Source: Nocardioides kribbensis
GTDB lineage: Bacteria; Actinomycetota; Actinomycetes; Propionibacteriales; Nocardioidaceae
NCBI RefSeq assembly: GCF_015070375.1
Contig: NZ_JADCLL010000001.1
Span: 126,501 to 190,500 of the forward strand
Length of the DNA: 64,000 nucleotides
Reading direction: 5' to 3'
Part shown: positions 56,200 through 64,000 of the stretch, in pieces
Layout of the letters: every line of letters begins with the position of its first letter
Numbering within the stretch: the first letter of the stretch is position 1
Translations under genes and position numbers: made by a program
The notes under the pieces: generated by a model
The model's input: the letters and a program-made list of their open reading frames with translations, nothing else
What the model was told of the DNA's origin: nothing
Database searches by the model: none

Positions 56200-56976
56200 T
56201 CAGAACGGCGGCCAGGGGATCGCCGGGTGCTCGCCGCGCGGCGCCGGCAGGGCCCCCCGGTGCAGCAGGCGGTCGCAGCGGCGCGCGATGCAGTCGATCT
56301 CGAGGTCGGTGAGCAGGGGCGCCAGCGACGCTCCCAGCGCACCGGCCAGCCCCTCGCGCACCGCCGTGACCGCGGAGCGCTCCTCGTCGGTGAGCGGCTC
56401 GCCGACCCAGCCCCAGAGCACGGTGCGCAGCTTGTGCTCGTGGTGGAAGGCGATGCCGTGGTCGACGCCGAAGCGGTGGCCGTCGGCCATCTCCAGCACG
56501 TGGCCGCCCTTGCGGTCGGCGTTGTTGACGACCACGTCGAAGACCGCCATGCGTCGCAGGGCCGGGGTGTCCTCGTGGACCAGCGCGATCGGCCGGTCGC
56601 GGGCGTCGAGGCCGTCGAAGACGTGGAGGTAGCCCGGCGGCACCTCGCCCTCGGGCACCAGCGTCACCGCCTCCTGCTCGGCGTCGGGCTCCTGCCACTG
56701 CTGCACCATGCCCGGGCCGTGCGGGCCCCCGCGCAGCCACGTGCGGGGCACGACGCCCCACCCGGTGGCCTCGGAGACCAGGTACGCCGCCACCTCGCGG
56801 TGGGCCAGCGTGGCCCCGGGGAAGTCCCAGAGCGGCTTCTCCCCCGCGATCGGCTTGTAGACCACGCGGGTGCTGCCGACCGTGCCGAGGAAGGTCGCGT
56901 TGGACGCCGGCATGATCCGGCCCTCGAGCACGAGCTCGGCCGACTCGAGCACGTCGAGCGGGTCGGAGGTCTCCAC
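56200..56976 (-). CDS. SCO1664 family protein (PI3/4-kinase-like)
   Basis: A 258-residue protein resembling a minimal phosphatidylinositol-kinase-like catalytic fold: RVVYKPIAGEKPLWDFP (the ATP-binding lysine), REVAAYLVSEATGWGVVP, VFDVVVNNADRKGGHVLE (catalytic-loop-like) and GVDHGIAFH (metal-binding DHG). The family is widespread beside DUF3090 and histidine phosphatase genes in actinobacteria, but no reaction is established. It starts with GTG, 19 bp after the DUF3090 stop. Confidence 0.85.
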   Translation of the reverse strand: METSDPLDVLESAELVLEGRIMPASNATFLGTVGSTRVVYKPIAGEKPLWDFPGATLAHREVAAYLVSEATGWGVVPRTWLRGGPHGPGMVQQWQEPDAEQEAVTLVPEGEVPPGYLHVFDGLDARDRPIALVHEDTPALRRMAVFDVVVNNADRKGGHVLEMADGHRFGVDHGIAFHHEHKLRTVLWGWVGEPLTDEERSAVTAVREGLAGALGASLAPLLTDLEIDCIARRCDRLLHRGALPAPRGEHPAIPWPPF

Positions 56977-56995
56977 GGTGGTCAGACGCCTCGGG

Positions 56996-57571
56996 TCAGG
57001 GCTCGCGCCGCTTGAACCCGTTGGCCCGCACGCACAGGTGGCCCTCGGGGTCCATCGGGTTGCCGCAGAAGGGGCAGCTCGGACGACCGGCCTCGAGGAC
57101 CTGCTCGCTGCGCTTGACGAAGGCGCGGGCCTGCCCGGCGGGCAGGCGCACCAGCAGCACCTCGTCGGGCTCGGGCTCCTCGAAGTCCTCGTCGACCTGC
57201 TCGGGGCTGACGACGGCGGCCTCGGTGAAGGGGAAGACCTCGATCACGACGCGCTCGTCGTCGGGGTCCCACGACAGCGTCATCGTGCCCGCGCGGAACT
57301 CCTCGTCGATCGGCTGCTCCAGCGGCGCGGTGTCCTCGGTGCCGATCGGCGCCACCGCGGGCACCAGGGCGTCGCTGAGATCGCTCGACATGACGTCGTC
57401 GAGCAGCTCGTCGATGCGCTCGGCGAGCGCCGCGACCTGCTGCTTCTCGAGTGCCACGCTGACGACGCGGGCGCCGCTGCGGGCCTGGAGGAAGAACGTG
57501 CGGGCACCGGGCGGACCGACGGTGCCCGTGACGAACCGCTCGGGCGGGTCGAATCCGTGGACGACAGGCAT
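56996..57571 (-). CDS. DUF3090 family protein
   Basis: A 191-residue protein of unknown function. The N-terminus VVHGFDPPERFVTGTVGPPG and the strand RTFFLQARSGARVVSVALEK are typical. The C-terminus carries a zinc-ribbon-like CPFCGNPMDPEGHLC. It is always found with the SCO1664-type gene and a histidine phosphatase, as here, so the three probably act together. TAGGGT lies 7 nt before ATG 57571. Confidence 0.9.
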   Translation of the reverse strand: MPVVHGFDPPERFVTGTVGPPGARTFFLQARSGARVVSVALEKQQVAALAERIDELLDDVMSSDLSDALVPAVAPIGTEDTAPLEQPIDEEFRAGTMTLSWDPDDERVVIEVFPFTEAAVVSPEQVDEDFEEPEPDEVLLVRLPAGQARAFVKRSEQVLEAGRPSCPFCGNPMDPEGHLCVRANGFKRREP

Positions 57572-57578
57572 GTGCTCC

Positions 57579-57584
57579 ACCCTA
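57579..57584 (-). promoter_or_regulatory. Leaderless -10 box, DUF3090 gene
   Basis: TAGGGT read leftward, 7 nt before ATG 57571. It overlaps the end of the upstream phosphatase gene. Confidence 0.5.
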
Positions 57585-58304
57585 GGGCTGCCCGGCAACG
57601 TCGCCGGGACCCGCTCCCCCACCCACCGCGGCGTCCGACGTACGCCGGGACCCGCGGGCCTTCTTCGGCGGCACCAGCCAGCCCAGGTCGCCGGCGTGGG
57701 TGTTGGTGGCGAGCACGTAGGGCCGGCTGTCGGTGTAGCGCACGATCGAGATCGACGCGGGGTCGACGTTGATGCGCTGGAAGAGGTCGAGGTGCATGCC
57801 CAGGGCGTCGGCCAGGACCGACTTGATGATGTCGCCGTGGCTCACCGCCACCCAGACGGCGCCGGGGCCGTGCTCGGCCTCGATCGCGGCGTCGTGGCGC
57901 CGCACGGCGGCCACGGAGCGGGCCTGCATGGTCGCCATGGACTCACCGCCGGGGAAGGCGGCCGCCGAGGGCTGCGACTGCACGACCTTCCACAGCTTCT
58001 CCTTGGCGAGGTCCTTGAGGGCGCGGCCCTGCCACTCGCCGTAGTCGCACTCGCTGATGCCCTTCTCGCTCAGCGTCGGCACCTCGCCGGCCTGGGCGGC
58101 CAGGAGCGCCTTGGCGGTCTGGCGGCAGCGCTCGAGCGGGCTGGTGACGAGCGCTGCGAGGCGCACCGGGGCGAGGCGCTCCCCGGCCCGCTCGGCCTGC
58201 GCGCGGCCGGTGTCGTCGAGCTTGACGCCGGGGGTGCGCCCGGCGAGCACGCCGGAGGCGTTGGCCGTCGTGCGGCCGTGGCGGACGAGGATCACGGTTG
58301 CCAT
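57582..58304 (-). CDS. Histidine phosphatase (MSMEG_4193-type)
   Basis: A 240-residue member of the histidine phosphatase superfamily. The phospho-histidine motif is VILVRHGRTTAN. Other active-site parts are SPLERCRQTA, ISECDYGEWQGR and VSHGDIIKSVLAD. This subgroup is annotated as a putative phosphomutase, but phosphatase activity is just as likely. TAGGCT lies 7 nt before the ATG. It is the first gene of phosphatase-DUF3090-SCO1664-mshC. Confidence 0.9.
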   Translation of the reverse strand: MATVILVRHGRTTANASGVLAGRTPGVKLDDTGRAQAERAGERLAPVRLAALVTSPLERCRQTAKALLAAQAGEVPTLSEKGISECDYGEWQGRALKDLAKEKLWKVVQSQPSAAAFPGGESMATMQARSVAAVRRHDAAIEAEHGPGAVWVAVSHGDIIKSVLADALGMHLDLFQRINVDPASISIVRYTDSRPYVLATNTHAGDLGWLVPPKKARGSRRTSDAAVGGGAGPGDVAGQP

Positions 58305-58311
58305 GGCGCCG

Positions 58312-58317
58312 AGCCTA
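58312..58317 (-). promoter_or_regulatory. Leaderless -10 box, histidine phosphatase
   Basis: TAGGCT read leftward, 7 nt before ATG 58304. Confidence 0.55.
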
Positions 58318-58350
58318 GACAGCCGCTCCCACGGCCCGGCCGCCGTGGCC

Positions 58351-58356
58351 TACCGT
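58351..58356 (+). promoter_or_regulatory. Leaderless -10 box, corA
   Basis: TACCGT lies 6 nt before GTG 58363. Confidence 0.55.
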
Positions 58357-58362
58357 GTGCCG

Positions 58363-59343
58363 GTGATCGTGGACAGTGCGCTCTACCGTGACGGCTCGCG
58401 CGTGCCGGTGGACTGCGGCCCCCAGGAGCTGCACGCGATGCGTGCCGCGGTGCGGCAGCCGGGCGACTTCGTGTGGGTCGGGCTCCACCAGCCCGCCGAG
58501 CACGAGCTGGAGGACGTCGCGGTCGCCTTCGGGCTGCACCCGCTGGCCGTCGAGGACGCCGTCAAGGCCCACCAGCGGCCCAAGCTCGAGGTCTACGGCG
58601 ACAGCCTCTTCCTGGTGCTCAAGACGCTCTGGTACGTCGACGAGGACGACGCCGTGGAGACCGGCGAGATCAGCCTCTTCGTCGGCGCCGACTTCATCGT
58701 CACGGTCCGCCACGGGCAGGGATCGGAGCTGCAGTCGGCGCGGCGCTACCTGGAGTCGAAGGAGTCGGTGCTGACCCACGGCCCCTCCGCGGTGGTCTAC
58801 GCGGTGGCCGACCGGGTCGTGGACGCCTACATCGCGGTCGTCGACTCGCTGCAGGAGGACGTCGACGAGGTCGAGGCGTCGGTCTTCTCCGACGTGCGCA
58901 CCCGCGACGCCGCCCGGATCTACACGCTCAAGCGCGAGATCGCCGAGGTGCGGCGTGCCGTGATGCCGCTGCGCGAGCCGATGCGGCGCTTCGCCTACGG
59001 CGACGTCGACGGCATCGACGACGACGCCGCCCCCTTCTTCCGCGACGTCTCCGACCACCTGGTGCGCGCCGCGGAGTCGGTGGACACCCTCGACGCGCTG
59101 CTGTCGACGGCCTTCGACGCCCACACCGCCCAGATCTCGGTGCAGCAGAACGACGACATGCGCAAGATCTCCGCCGGCGTCGGGCTCGTCGCGGCCCCCA
59201 CGCTCATCGCCGGGGTCTACGGCATGAACTTCGACCACATGCCCGAGCTGCACTGGGCCCTGGGCTACCCGATGGCGCTCGGCCTGATGGCGCTGACCTC
59301 GGGGCTGCTGTGGATGTTCTTCAAGCGCTCCGGCTGGCTGTGA
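58363..59343 (+). CDS. corA: CorA-type magnesium/cobalt transporter
   Basis: A 326-residue channel subunit. A large cytoplasmic domain (PLAVEDAVKAHQRPKLEVYG, ISLFVGADFIVTVRHG) leads to two C-terminal spans. The selectivity motif GMN is in YGMNFDHMPEL. The C-terminus ends in a basic FFKRSGWL. It forms a pentameric Mg2+ channel, also permeable to Co2+. Divergent from the histidine phosphatase, convergent with uppP. Confidence 0.93.
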   Translation: MIVDSALYRDGSRVPVDCGPQELHAMRAAVRQPGDFVWVGLHQPAEHELEDVAVAFGLHPLAVEDAVKAHQRPKLEVYGDSLFLVLKTLWYVDEDDAVETGEISLFVGADFIVTVRHGQGSELQSARRYLESKESVLTHGPSAVVYAVADRVVDAYIAVVDSLQEDVDEVEASVFSDVRTRDAARIYTLKREIAEVRRAVMPLREPMRRFAYGDVDGIDDDAAPFFRDVSDHLVRAAESVDTLDALLSTAFDAHTAQISVQQNDDMRKISAGVGLVAAPTLIAGVYGMNFDHMPELHWALGYPMALGLMALTSGLLWMFFKRSGWL

Positions 59344-59371
59344 GGCGGGCCCCCGCCGACGGCCGGCCGGC

Positions 59372-60196
59372 TCAGGCGGCCAGCACGCCGGTGGCGACCA
59401 GCACCAGGACGGCCGTGCCCAGCACCACGCGGTAGACCACAAAGGGCGTGTAGGACCGGGTCGAGACGTAGCGCAGCAGCCACGCGATGGCGGCGTACCC
59501 GACCAGGAACGAGACGACGGTGGCCACGATGGTCGGGGTCCAGCCGTAGGGGTTGTCGCCGCCCGGGATCTCGCGGAGCTGGAAGACCCCGGCGCCGACG
59601 ACCGCGGGGATGGCCAGGAGGAAGGCGTAGCGGGTGGCGGCCTCGCGGTCGTAGCCGAGCAGGCGGCCCATCGAGAGCGTGGCCCCCGAGCGGGAGACGC
59701 CGGGCACGAGGGCCGCGGCCTGGGCCAGCCCCATGAGCACGGCGTCGCGCAGGGTGATCTGCTCGATGCGCTTGTCGGTGCGGCCGAGCTTGTCGGCAAG
59801 GCCCAGCACGAGACCGAGCACCACCAGCGTCGTGCCGATGATCCACAGGCTGCGGAAGTCACGCTCGATGACGTCCTTGAGCGCGACGCCGAGCAGCACG
59901 ATCGGCAGCGAGCCGACGATGATGAACCACCCCATGCGGGCGTCGAGGTGGCCGCGGTACTCCGGACGCACCAGGGAGCGCAGCCAGGTGGTGGCGATGC
60001 GCCAGATGTCCTTGCGGAAGTAGATGAGCACCGCGAGCTCCGTGCCGACCTGGATGACGGCCGTGAACGCCGCGCCCGGGTCGCCCCAGCCGAAGAGCTC
60101 GGGGAAGATGCGCAGGTGGGCGCTGCTGGAGATCGGCAGGAACTCGGTGAGTCCCTGGATGACGCCGAGGACGATGGCCTGGAGGAGTTCCTGCAC
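59372..60196 (-). CDS. uppP: Undecaprenyl-diphosphatase UppP (BacA)
   Basis: A 274-residue membrane protein with about eight spans. The active-site motifs are GLTEFLPISSSAH and PGVSRSGATLSMGRLLG. It removes a phosphate from undecaprenyl diphosphate, recycling the lipid carrier for peptidoglycan synthesis; excess gives bacitracin resistance. GTG start; TAGAGT lies 8 nt upstream. In mycobacteria uppP also neighbours the histidine phosphatase (Rv2136c/Rv2135c, from memory). Confidence 0.95.
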   Translation of the reverse strand: MQELLQAIVLGVIQGLTEFLPISSSAHLRIFPELFGWGDPGAAFTAVIQVGTELAVLIYFRKDIWRIATTWLRSLVRPEYRGHLDARMGWFIIVGSLPIVLLGVALKDVIERDFRSLWIIGTTLVVLGLVLGLADKLGRTDKRIEQITLRDAVLMGLAQAAALVPGVSRSGATLSMGRLLGYDREAATRYAFLLAIPAVVGAGVFQLREIPGGDNPYGWTPTIVATVVSFLVGYAAIAWLLRYVSTRSYTPFVVYRVVLGTAVLVLVATGVLAA

Positions 60197-60204
60197 GGTG
60201 GAGG

Positions 60205-60210
60205 ACTCTA
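60205..60210 (-). promoter_or_regulatory. Leaderless -10 box, uppP
   Basis: TAGAGT read leftward, 8 nt before GTG 60196. Confidence 0.45.
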
Positions 60211-60279
60211 GGCCCGTCGGACGCCGGTGTTCTCGACCACCACCGTCGTGGCGCGCCGTGCGTGGCGTCGGCCACTGGC

Positions 60280-60285
60280 TAGGTT
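60280..60285 (+). promoter_or_regulatory. Leaderless -10 box, aldo/keto reductase
   Basis: TAGGTT lies 6 nt before ATG 60292. Confidence 0.6.
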
Positions 60286-60291
60286 GTCGCC

Positions 60292-61239
60292 ATGCAGCAG
60301 CGCTCCCTGGGTCTGACCGGCCTGCAGGTCTCCCGCCTCGGCCTCGGCACGATGACCTGGGGCCGCGACACCGACGAGCACGAGGCCCGCGACCAGCTGG
60401 TCGCCTTCGTCGGGGCCGGCGGCACCCTCGTCGACACCGCGCCGGTCTACACCGAGGGCCGCTCCGAGCGGCTGCTCGGCTCGCTGCTGGGCGACGTGGT
60501 GCGGCGCGACGAGGTGGTGCTGGCCACCAAGGGCGGCCTCGAGGCGCACCGTGGCGGCGTGCGGGTCAGCACCTCGCGCGGCGCCTTGCTGGCCGGGCTC
60601 GACGCCTCGCTGGAGCGCCTGGGCGTCGACCACGTCGACCTGTGGCAGGTGCACACCTGGCACGACGGGACGCCGCTGGAGGAGACGCTGCACGCCCTCG
60701 ACCTGGCCGTGACCTCCGGACGCGCGTCCTACGTCGGCGTGAGCAACTACACCGGCTGGCAGACCGCGCAGGCCGCCACGTGGCAGCGCGCCGTGCCCGG
60801 GCGGGTGCCGCTGGCCTCGACCCAGGTGGAGTACTCCCTGCTCCACCGTGGGATCGAGGACGAGGTCCTCCCGGCCGCGCAGGCGCTCGGCCTCGGTGTG
60901 CTGCCGTGGTCGCCCCTGGCGCGCGGCGTGCTGACCGGCAAGTACCGCACGGGCATCCCGGCCGACTCGCGCGCCGCGGTCGACGAGTACGCCCCCTACA
61001 TGGACCCCTACCTCGACGAGCGGGCCGCCGGCATCGTCGGCGCCGTCTGCCGCGCCGCCGACGGCCTCGGCTGGTCGCCGCTGCAGGTGGCCCTGGTGTG
61101 GGTCCGCGACCGGCCCGGGGTCACTTCGCCTATCGTGGGAGCACGTACGGCGGCACAGCTGCGGGTCGCCCTCGACATCGAGGGTCTCGCGCTCCCGTCC
61201 GAGATCGCCGATGCTCTCGACGACGTCTCCGCCGACTGA
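60292..61239 (+). CDS. Aldo/keto reductase
   Basis: A 315-residue TIM-barrel oxidoreductase. Motifs include LTGLQVSRLGLGTMTWG, TLVDTAPVYTEGRSERLLG (catalytic Asp and Tyr), VVLATKGG (Lys) and VDLWQVHTW (His). NADPH binding is expected in the IVGARTAAQL region. It reduces aldehydes or ketones; substrate unknown. The DUF5703 gene follows 34 bp later on the same strand. Confidence 0.9.
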   Translation: MQQRSLGLTGLQVSRLGLGTMTWGRDTDEHEARDQLVAFVGAGGTLVDTAPVYTEGRSERLLGSLLGDVVRRDEVVLATKGGLEAHRGGVRVSTSRGALLAGLDASLERLGVDHVDLWQVHTWHDGTPLEETLHALDLAVTSGRASYVGVSNYTGWQTAQAATWQRAVPGRVPLASTQVEYSLLHRGIEDEVLPAAQALGLGVLPWSPLARGVLTGKYRTGIPADSRAAVDEYAPYMDPYLDERAAGIVGAVCRAADGLGWSPLQVALVWVRDRPGVTSPIVGARTAAQLRVALDIEGLALPSEIADALDDVSAD

Positions 61240-61273
61240 CTCCAGACCGCCCGCCACCTCACCAGGAGGCCCC

Positions 61274-61498
61274 GTGAGCCGCGCGCCCCTGCACCGACGT
61301 ACCTCGTGGTCGCCCGTCGAGTGGGAGTTCGACAAGGTGACCTTCGACCGTCACTTCTCGCGCAACGTCGTCACCAAGCTGCTCGTCGAGCGGGCCGAGC
61401 ACGGCGGCTGGGAGCTCGACCGAGTGCGGATCGGCTCCGACGGCACCCGCCGCGTCATCCTGCGGCGCAAGATCATCAAGGCCGTCCGCACCGCCTGA
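61274..61498 (+). CDS. DUF5703 family protein (74 aa)
   Basis: A 74-residue basic protein: WSPVEWEFDKVTFDRHFSRN, then VVTKLLVERAEHGGWELDRV and a C-terminal RRVILRRKIIKAVRTA. This is the DUF5703 pattern, a small conserved actinobacterial family of unknown role. AGGAGG lies 4 nt before the GTG start. It is convergent with the M20 peptidase gene. Confidence 0.82.
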   Translation: MSRAPLHRRTSWSPVEWEFDKVTFDRHFSRNVVTKLLVERAEHGGWELDRVRIGSDGTRRVILRRKIIKAVRTA

Positions 61499-61522
61499 GC
61501 CCCTCCTGGCCGGTCCGGCGGC

Positions 61523-62878
61523 CTAGACGTCGTCGAGGAAGCGGTCGAAGACCCGCGCCCCGAACTCCAGCGCGTCGACCGGCACCCGCTCGTCGACGCC
61601 GTGGAAGAGCGCGGTGAAGTCGAGGTCGTCGGGCAGCCGCAACGGCGCGAAGCCGTAGGAGCGCATGCCCAGGCGTCGGAAGTGCTTGGCGTCGGTGCCG
61701 CCGCTCATCAGGTACGGCGCCACCACGGCGTCGGGGTCCTCGGCGAGCAGGGATCGCGTCATCGCGTCGACCAGGTCGCCGTCGTAGGGGGTCTCCCACG
61801 GCTGCTGGTGCGACAGGAACTCGATCTCGACGCCCTCGCCGGTCAGCTCGGCCAGCGTGGCGAAGAACTCGTCCTCGAAGCCGGGCAGGAAGCGGCCGTC
61901 GACGTGGGCGGTGGCCTCGGTCGGGATGACGTTCACCTTGTAGCCCGCCCCCAGCATGGTGGGGTTGGTGGTGTTGCTGATGACCGCGCCGAGCATCCGT
62001 GCGGCTCCGCCGAACTCCTCGATCAGCCGCGGCGCGTTCTCGGGGGTCGCCTCGACCCCGGCGAGGTCGCCGACGGCGGCGAGGAGCACCTGCATGGTCG
62101 GGGTGAGCCGCACCGGCCACTCGTGGGCGCCGATGCGGGCCACGGCGCCGCTGAGCCGGGTGACGGCGTTGTCGGTGTTGAGCATCGAGCCGTGCCCGGC
62201 CCGGCCGCGGGCGGTGAGCCGCATCCAGGCCATGCCCTTCTCGGCGGCCTCGATGAGGTACATCCGCCGGCCCCGCACCGTGGTGCTGAAGCCGCCGACC
62301 TCGCCCACGGCCTCGGTGACGCCGGCGAACTCCTCGCGGTGGTCGCGCACGAGCACCTCGGCGCCCTTGTGGCCCCCGGCCTCCTCGTCGGCGGTGAAGC
62401 ACAGCACGACGGGGCGCGAGGGCACCCGCCCGGCGCGGGCACGGGCCCTGACCACGCTGAGCAGCATGGCGTCGAAGTCCTTCATGTCGACCGCGCCGCG
62501 GCCCCACACGTACCCGTCCTGGACCTCCCCGGAGAAGGGGTCCACCTGCCAGTCCTCGGCCGCGGCGGGGACGACGTCGAGGTGGCCGTGCAGCAGCAGG
62601 GCGTCGTCGCGCGCGCCGTCTCCGCCCCAGTGGGCCACCACGCTGGTGCGGCCCGGCTCGGACTCGTAGAGCCGGGAGGAGATGCCGACCTCGTCGAGCA
62701 GGGCTGCGACGTGCTCGGCCGCCTTGCGCTCGCCAGGACCCTCGGCGTCGCCGTAGTTGGAGGTGTCCATCCGGATCAGGTCGCGACAGATCTCGACGAC
62801 CTCGCCGGCCGGGTCGTGCTCGGTCCCGGGGTGCGTGTCGGGGTGCGTGTCGGGGTGCTCGGAGGAGGGGTTGCCCAT
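61523..62878 (-). CDS. M20/M25/M40 family metallopeptidase
   Basis: A 451-residue di-zinc hydrolase. Zinc ligands and the catalytic glutamate appear in LLHGHLDVVPA, WGRGAVDMKD, TADEEAGGHKG and, near the end, LFHGVDERVPV. A lid/dimerisation domain interrupts the core (GRAGHGSMLNTDNAV). Relatives cut dipeptides or N-acyl amino acids (ArgE/DapE-like). The N-terminus holds a short His/Asp/Thr/Pro repeat coded by a 12-bp tandem repeat. ATG 62878 was preferred to ATG 62890 because CATGCT sits 7 nt upstream; this is a weak argument. Confidence 0.88.
   Translation of the reverse strand: MGNPSSEHPDTHPDTHPGTEHDPAGEVVEICRDLIRMDTSNYGDAEGPGERKAAEHVAALLDEVGISSRLYESEPGRTSVVAHWGGDGARDDALLLHGHLDVVPAAAEDWQVDPFSGEVQDGYVWGRGAVDMKDFDAMLLSVVRARARAGRVPSRPVVLCFTADEEAGGHKGAEVLVRDHREEFAGVTEAVGEVGGFSTTVRGRRMYLIEAAEKGMAWMRLTARGRAGHGSMLNTDNAVTRLSGAVARIGAHEWPVRLTPTMQVLLAAVGDLAGVEATPENAPRLIEEFGGAARMLGAVISNTTNPTMLGAGYKVNVIPTEATAHVDGRFLPGFEDEFFATLAELTGEGVEIEFLSHQQPWETPYDGDLVDAMTRSLLAEDPDAVVAPYLMSGGTDAKHFRRLGMRSYGFAPLRLPDDLDFTALFHGVDERVPVDALEFGARVFDRFLDDV
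62828..62858 (-). repeat. 12-bp tandem repeat in the M20 gene
   Basis: GGGGTGCGTGTC occurs twice and then partially (plus-strand view), coding for the DTHP-type repeat near the protein N-terminus. Confidence 0.7.
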
Positions 62879-62962
62879 GGCGCCCAGCATGTCACCGAGG
62901 GCCCCGGAGGCCGACCCCTCGTGGGGGTGGGGCCCGATGCGGGACTTCGGCCGACGCTTTGT

Positions 62963-62968
62963 TACTGT
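62963..62968 (+). promoter_or_regulatory. -10 box of the tRNA-Leu gene
   Basis: TACTGT lies 12 nt before the first base of the mature tRNA, giving a 5' leader of only a few nucleotides for RNase P to remove. Confidence 0.5.
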
Positions 62969-62980
62969 TCCACCGCACTC

Positions 62981-63066
62981 GTCCGGGTGGCGGAATTGGC
63001 AGACGCGCTAGCTTGAGGTGCTAGTGCCCGTATTAGGGCGTGGGGGTTCAAGTCCCCCCTCGGACA
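62981..63066 (+). tRNA. tRNA-Leu (anticodon GAG)
   Basis: An 86-nt class II tRNA. The acceptor strands GTCCGGG and CTCGGAC pair with one G-U, and the discriminator is A. The anticodon stem CTAGC/GCTAG encloses TTGAGGT, giving anticodon GAG, which reads CTC and CTT. A long variable arm (GCCCGTATTAGGGC) is typical of tRNA-Leu. The T arm GGGGG-TTCAAGT-CCCCC is perfect. CCA is not encoded and must be added. It is followed by a good terminator. Confidence 0.96.
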
Positions 63067-63069
63067 CTC

Positions 63070-63097
63070 AGAAGGCCCCGGCTCCACGGGGCCTTCT
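63070..63097 (+). terminator. Intrinsic terminator of tRNA-Leu
   Basis: AGAAGGCCCCG pairs with CGGGGCCTTCT (11 bp, 6-nt loop GCTCCA), followed by GTCATTT. Confidence 0.85.
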
Positions 63098-63241
63098 GTC
63101 ATTTCCCCAGGGTGCCGGGTGCACCCCGGTGCACCGCCGGCGGCGCGGGACCCGCCCTTCGGTGGCCCGCCGCGCGGACGACGGTGACCATGCTGTGGCA
63201 CCGGTGTCACGCCACGGCGTGACCGGACCCGTCTTGCGGGC

Positions 63242-63652
63242 TCAGTCGACCGCGGTGCCGTGCGGCTGGCGGGGGCCTTGCGGCGTCGTGCGTCGGGCGC
63301 GACGTCGGTCGCGTCCGCGCTGCCACTGCTCGGTGGTCACCAGCCCGGTGAGGACCCCGCCGAGTCCGACCCCTCCGCCGAGGGGGGCCGACACCGGGCT
63401 GTCCCACGCCACCACCCCGAGGAAGCAGACGGCGACGACCGTGAAGGCCGCCGCGAAGTGCGTCAGACGGTCGACCAGGTCGCGGCGGTGCAGCAGCTGC
63501 CAGGCGGCACCCGTCGCGCCGCTGACGGCGGCCACGACGAGCAGGTCCGCGCCGGTGGCCGATCCGTGGTGACCCACCTGCGCGGCCCATACGAGTGCTG
63601 CCAGCGGGAGGACGAAGGCCGCGCCGTAGCGGCGGGGTGGCGGCGTGCTCAC
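63242..63652 (-). CDS. Small membrane protein
   Basis: A 136-residue protein with about four hydrophobic segments (AAFVLPLAALVWAAQV, DLLVVAAVSGATGAAWQLL, FAAAFTVVAVCFLGVVAW and GGGVGLGGVLTGLVT), a cytoplasmic HRRDLVDRL loop and a very basic tail (GRDRRRARRTTPQG). No family is recognised. The GTG start at 63652 was chosen to begin just before the first span; a longer start at 63691 is possible. Confidence 0.6.
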   Translation of the reverse strand: MSTPPPRRYGAAFVLPLAALVWAAQVGHHGSATGADLLVVAAVSGATGAAWQLLHRRDLVDRLTHFAAAFTVVAVCFLGVVAWDSPVSAPLGGGVGLGGVLTGLVTTEQWQRGRDRRRARRTTPQGPRQPHGTAVD

Positions 63653-63769
63653 GACGGAGAGGATGCCTCCTCCCGGGCTCCGCGACCGCATCGACGGCAG
63701 CGGCGGCCGAGACCCGGCCCACCGGGGCCCGGCGTCATCGCGACGCCCGTCCGCGTCGTCCCCCCGGCG

Positions 63770-64000
63770 TCACCGGATCTGCTCCAGGAAGTCGGCGACG
63801 TGGGTGCGCAGGTCGGTGGCGAGGCGTGAGAGCTCCAGGCAGGCGCTGGTCATCTCGACCGCTCCCGTGCTCGTGGTGCGGGTGTCGTCGGTGATGGTGG
63901 CGACCTCGCCGGTCACCGCGGTCACCGCCGAGGCGGCCCGCGAGGTGGTCTTGCTCAGCTCCTGGGCGGCCAGCCGCTGCTCGCCCACGGAGCCGGCGAT
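63770..64000 (-). CDS. Methyl-accepting chemotaxis protein, C-terminal end (cut by window edge)
   Basis: The leftward frame is open to the window edge and ends at 63770. The visible 76 residues (IAGSVGEQRLAAQELSKTTS, then a long helix with heptad spacing and TGEVATITDDTRTTSTGAVE) match the last part of the MCP signalling hairpin, where GEQ-type sequences mark the methylation helix. The end is DFLEQIR. The sensor and membrane parts lie outside the window. Confidence 0.75.
   Translation of the reverse strand: MAGSVGEQRLAAQELSKTTSRAASAVTAVTGEVATITDDTRTTSTGAVEMTSACLELSRLATDLRTHVADFLEQIR

Noticed and set aside
61211..61273. A longer N-terminus for the DUF5703 protein
   Set aside because: The extension overlaps the end of the aldo/keto reductase. 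GTG 61274 has AGGAGG just upstream and begins at the conserved region.

Overview
The window is chromosomal DNA from a very GC-rich actinobacterium. It carries a complete Pup-proteasome locus, the mycothiol ligase MshC, RbpA, an Lnt/Ppm1 pair, and the SCO1664 / DUF3090 / MSMEG_4193-type gene trio. These point to Actinomycetia, and the overall feel (AbiEi/DUF559 protein, KamA-type aminomutase, repeat types) suggests Nocardioides or a close relative; the genus is an inference. No prophage, insertion sequence, CRISPR array or rRNA was seen. Almost every stretch is coding, many genes overlap by 4 bp (ATGA/GTGA), and the non-coding DNA holds promoters, hairpin terminators and a few repeats.

Layout. 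1-3.4 kb: tail of a membrane protein, a DUF6314-like gene, a 53-aa Cys-rich protein, a deoxyribosyltransferase-like protein, and a PhoD-type phosphatase. 3.5-12.6 kb: a zinc alcohol dehydrogenase, a MurA enzyme fused to an XRE DNA-binding domain, a three-domain SRPBCC/thiolase/crotonase protein divergent from a TetR regulator, and a GDPD-MFS pair. 12.7-16.5 kb: rbpA behind a sigma-R-type promoter, convergent with lnt-ppm1-fxsA. 16.5-23.5 kb: a TetR regulator divergent from a four-gene catabolic operon (crotonase, acyl-CoA ligase, amidohydrolase, GNAT), then a lysine 2,3-aminomutase-like radical SAM enzyme. 23.4-24.7 kb: an AbiEi/DUF559 gene bracketed by two inverted copies of a 79-80-bp double-hairpin repeat; a third copy lies at 6.2 kb. 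24.7-27 kb: Lrp regulator, 5'-3' exonuclease and NAD(P)-binding protein.

27-44.6 kb is the protein-quality and export block, nearly all on the minus strand. In transcription order: trmI, arc (Mpa), dop, pup, prcB, prcA, a small unknown protein plus Tat-exported amidase, pafA, an FKBP lipoprotein, pafB, pafC, tatA, tatC, a small unknown, helY. Dop deamidates Pup-GGQ, PafA ligates Pup to substrates, ARC unfolds them and PrcAB degrades them; PafBC is a WYL-type transcription factor pair. 44.6-64 kb: site-2 protease, RecB-family nuclease, NarL-type two-component system with a small secreted protein, HAD phosphatase, metH, PAC2 protein, mshC, SCO1664 and DUF3090 proteins, histidine phosphatase, corA, uppP, aldo/keto reductase, DUF5703 protein, M20 peptidase, tRNA-Leu(GAG), a small membrane protein and the end of a chemotaxis receptor. 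From memory, gene order from helY to the M20 peptidase resembles M. tuberculosis Rv2090-Rv2141c.

Regulation. At least 20 genes start 6-8 nt after a TANNNT hexamer, the signature of leaderless transcription. Start codons below were chosen using this signal, Shine-Dalgarno sequences and gene overlaps. All functional calls come from reading the sequences; no database search was run.
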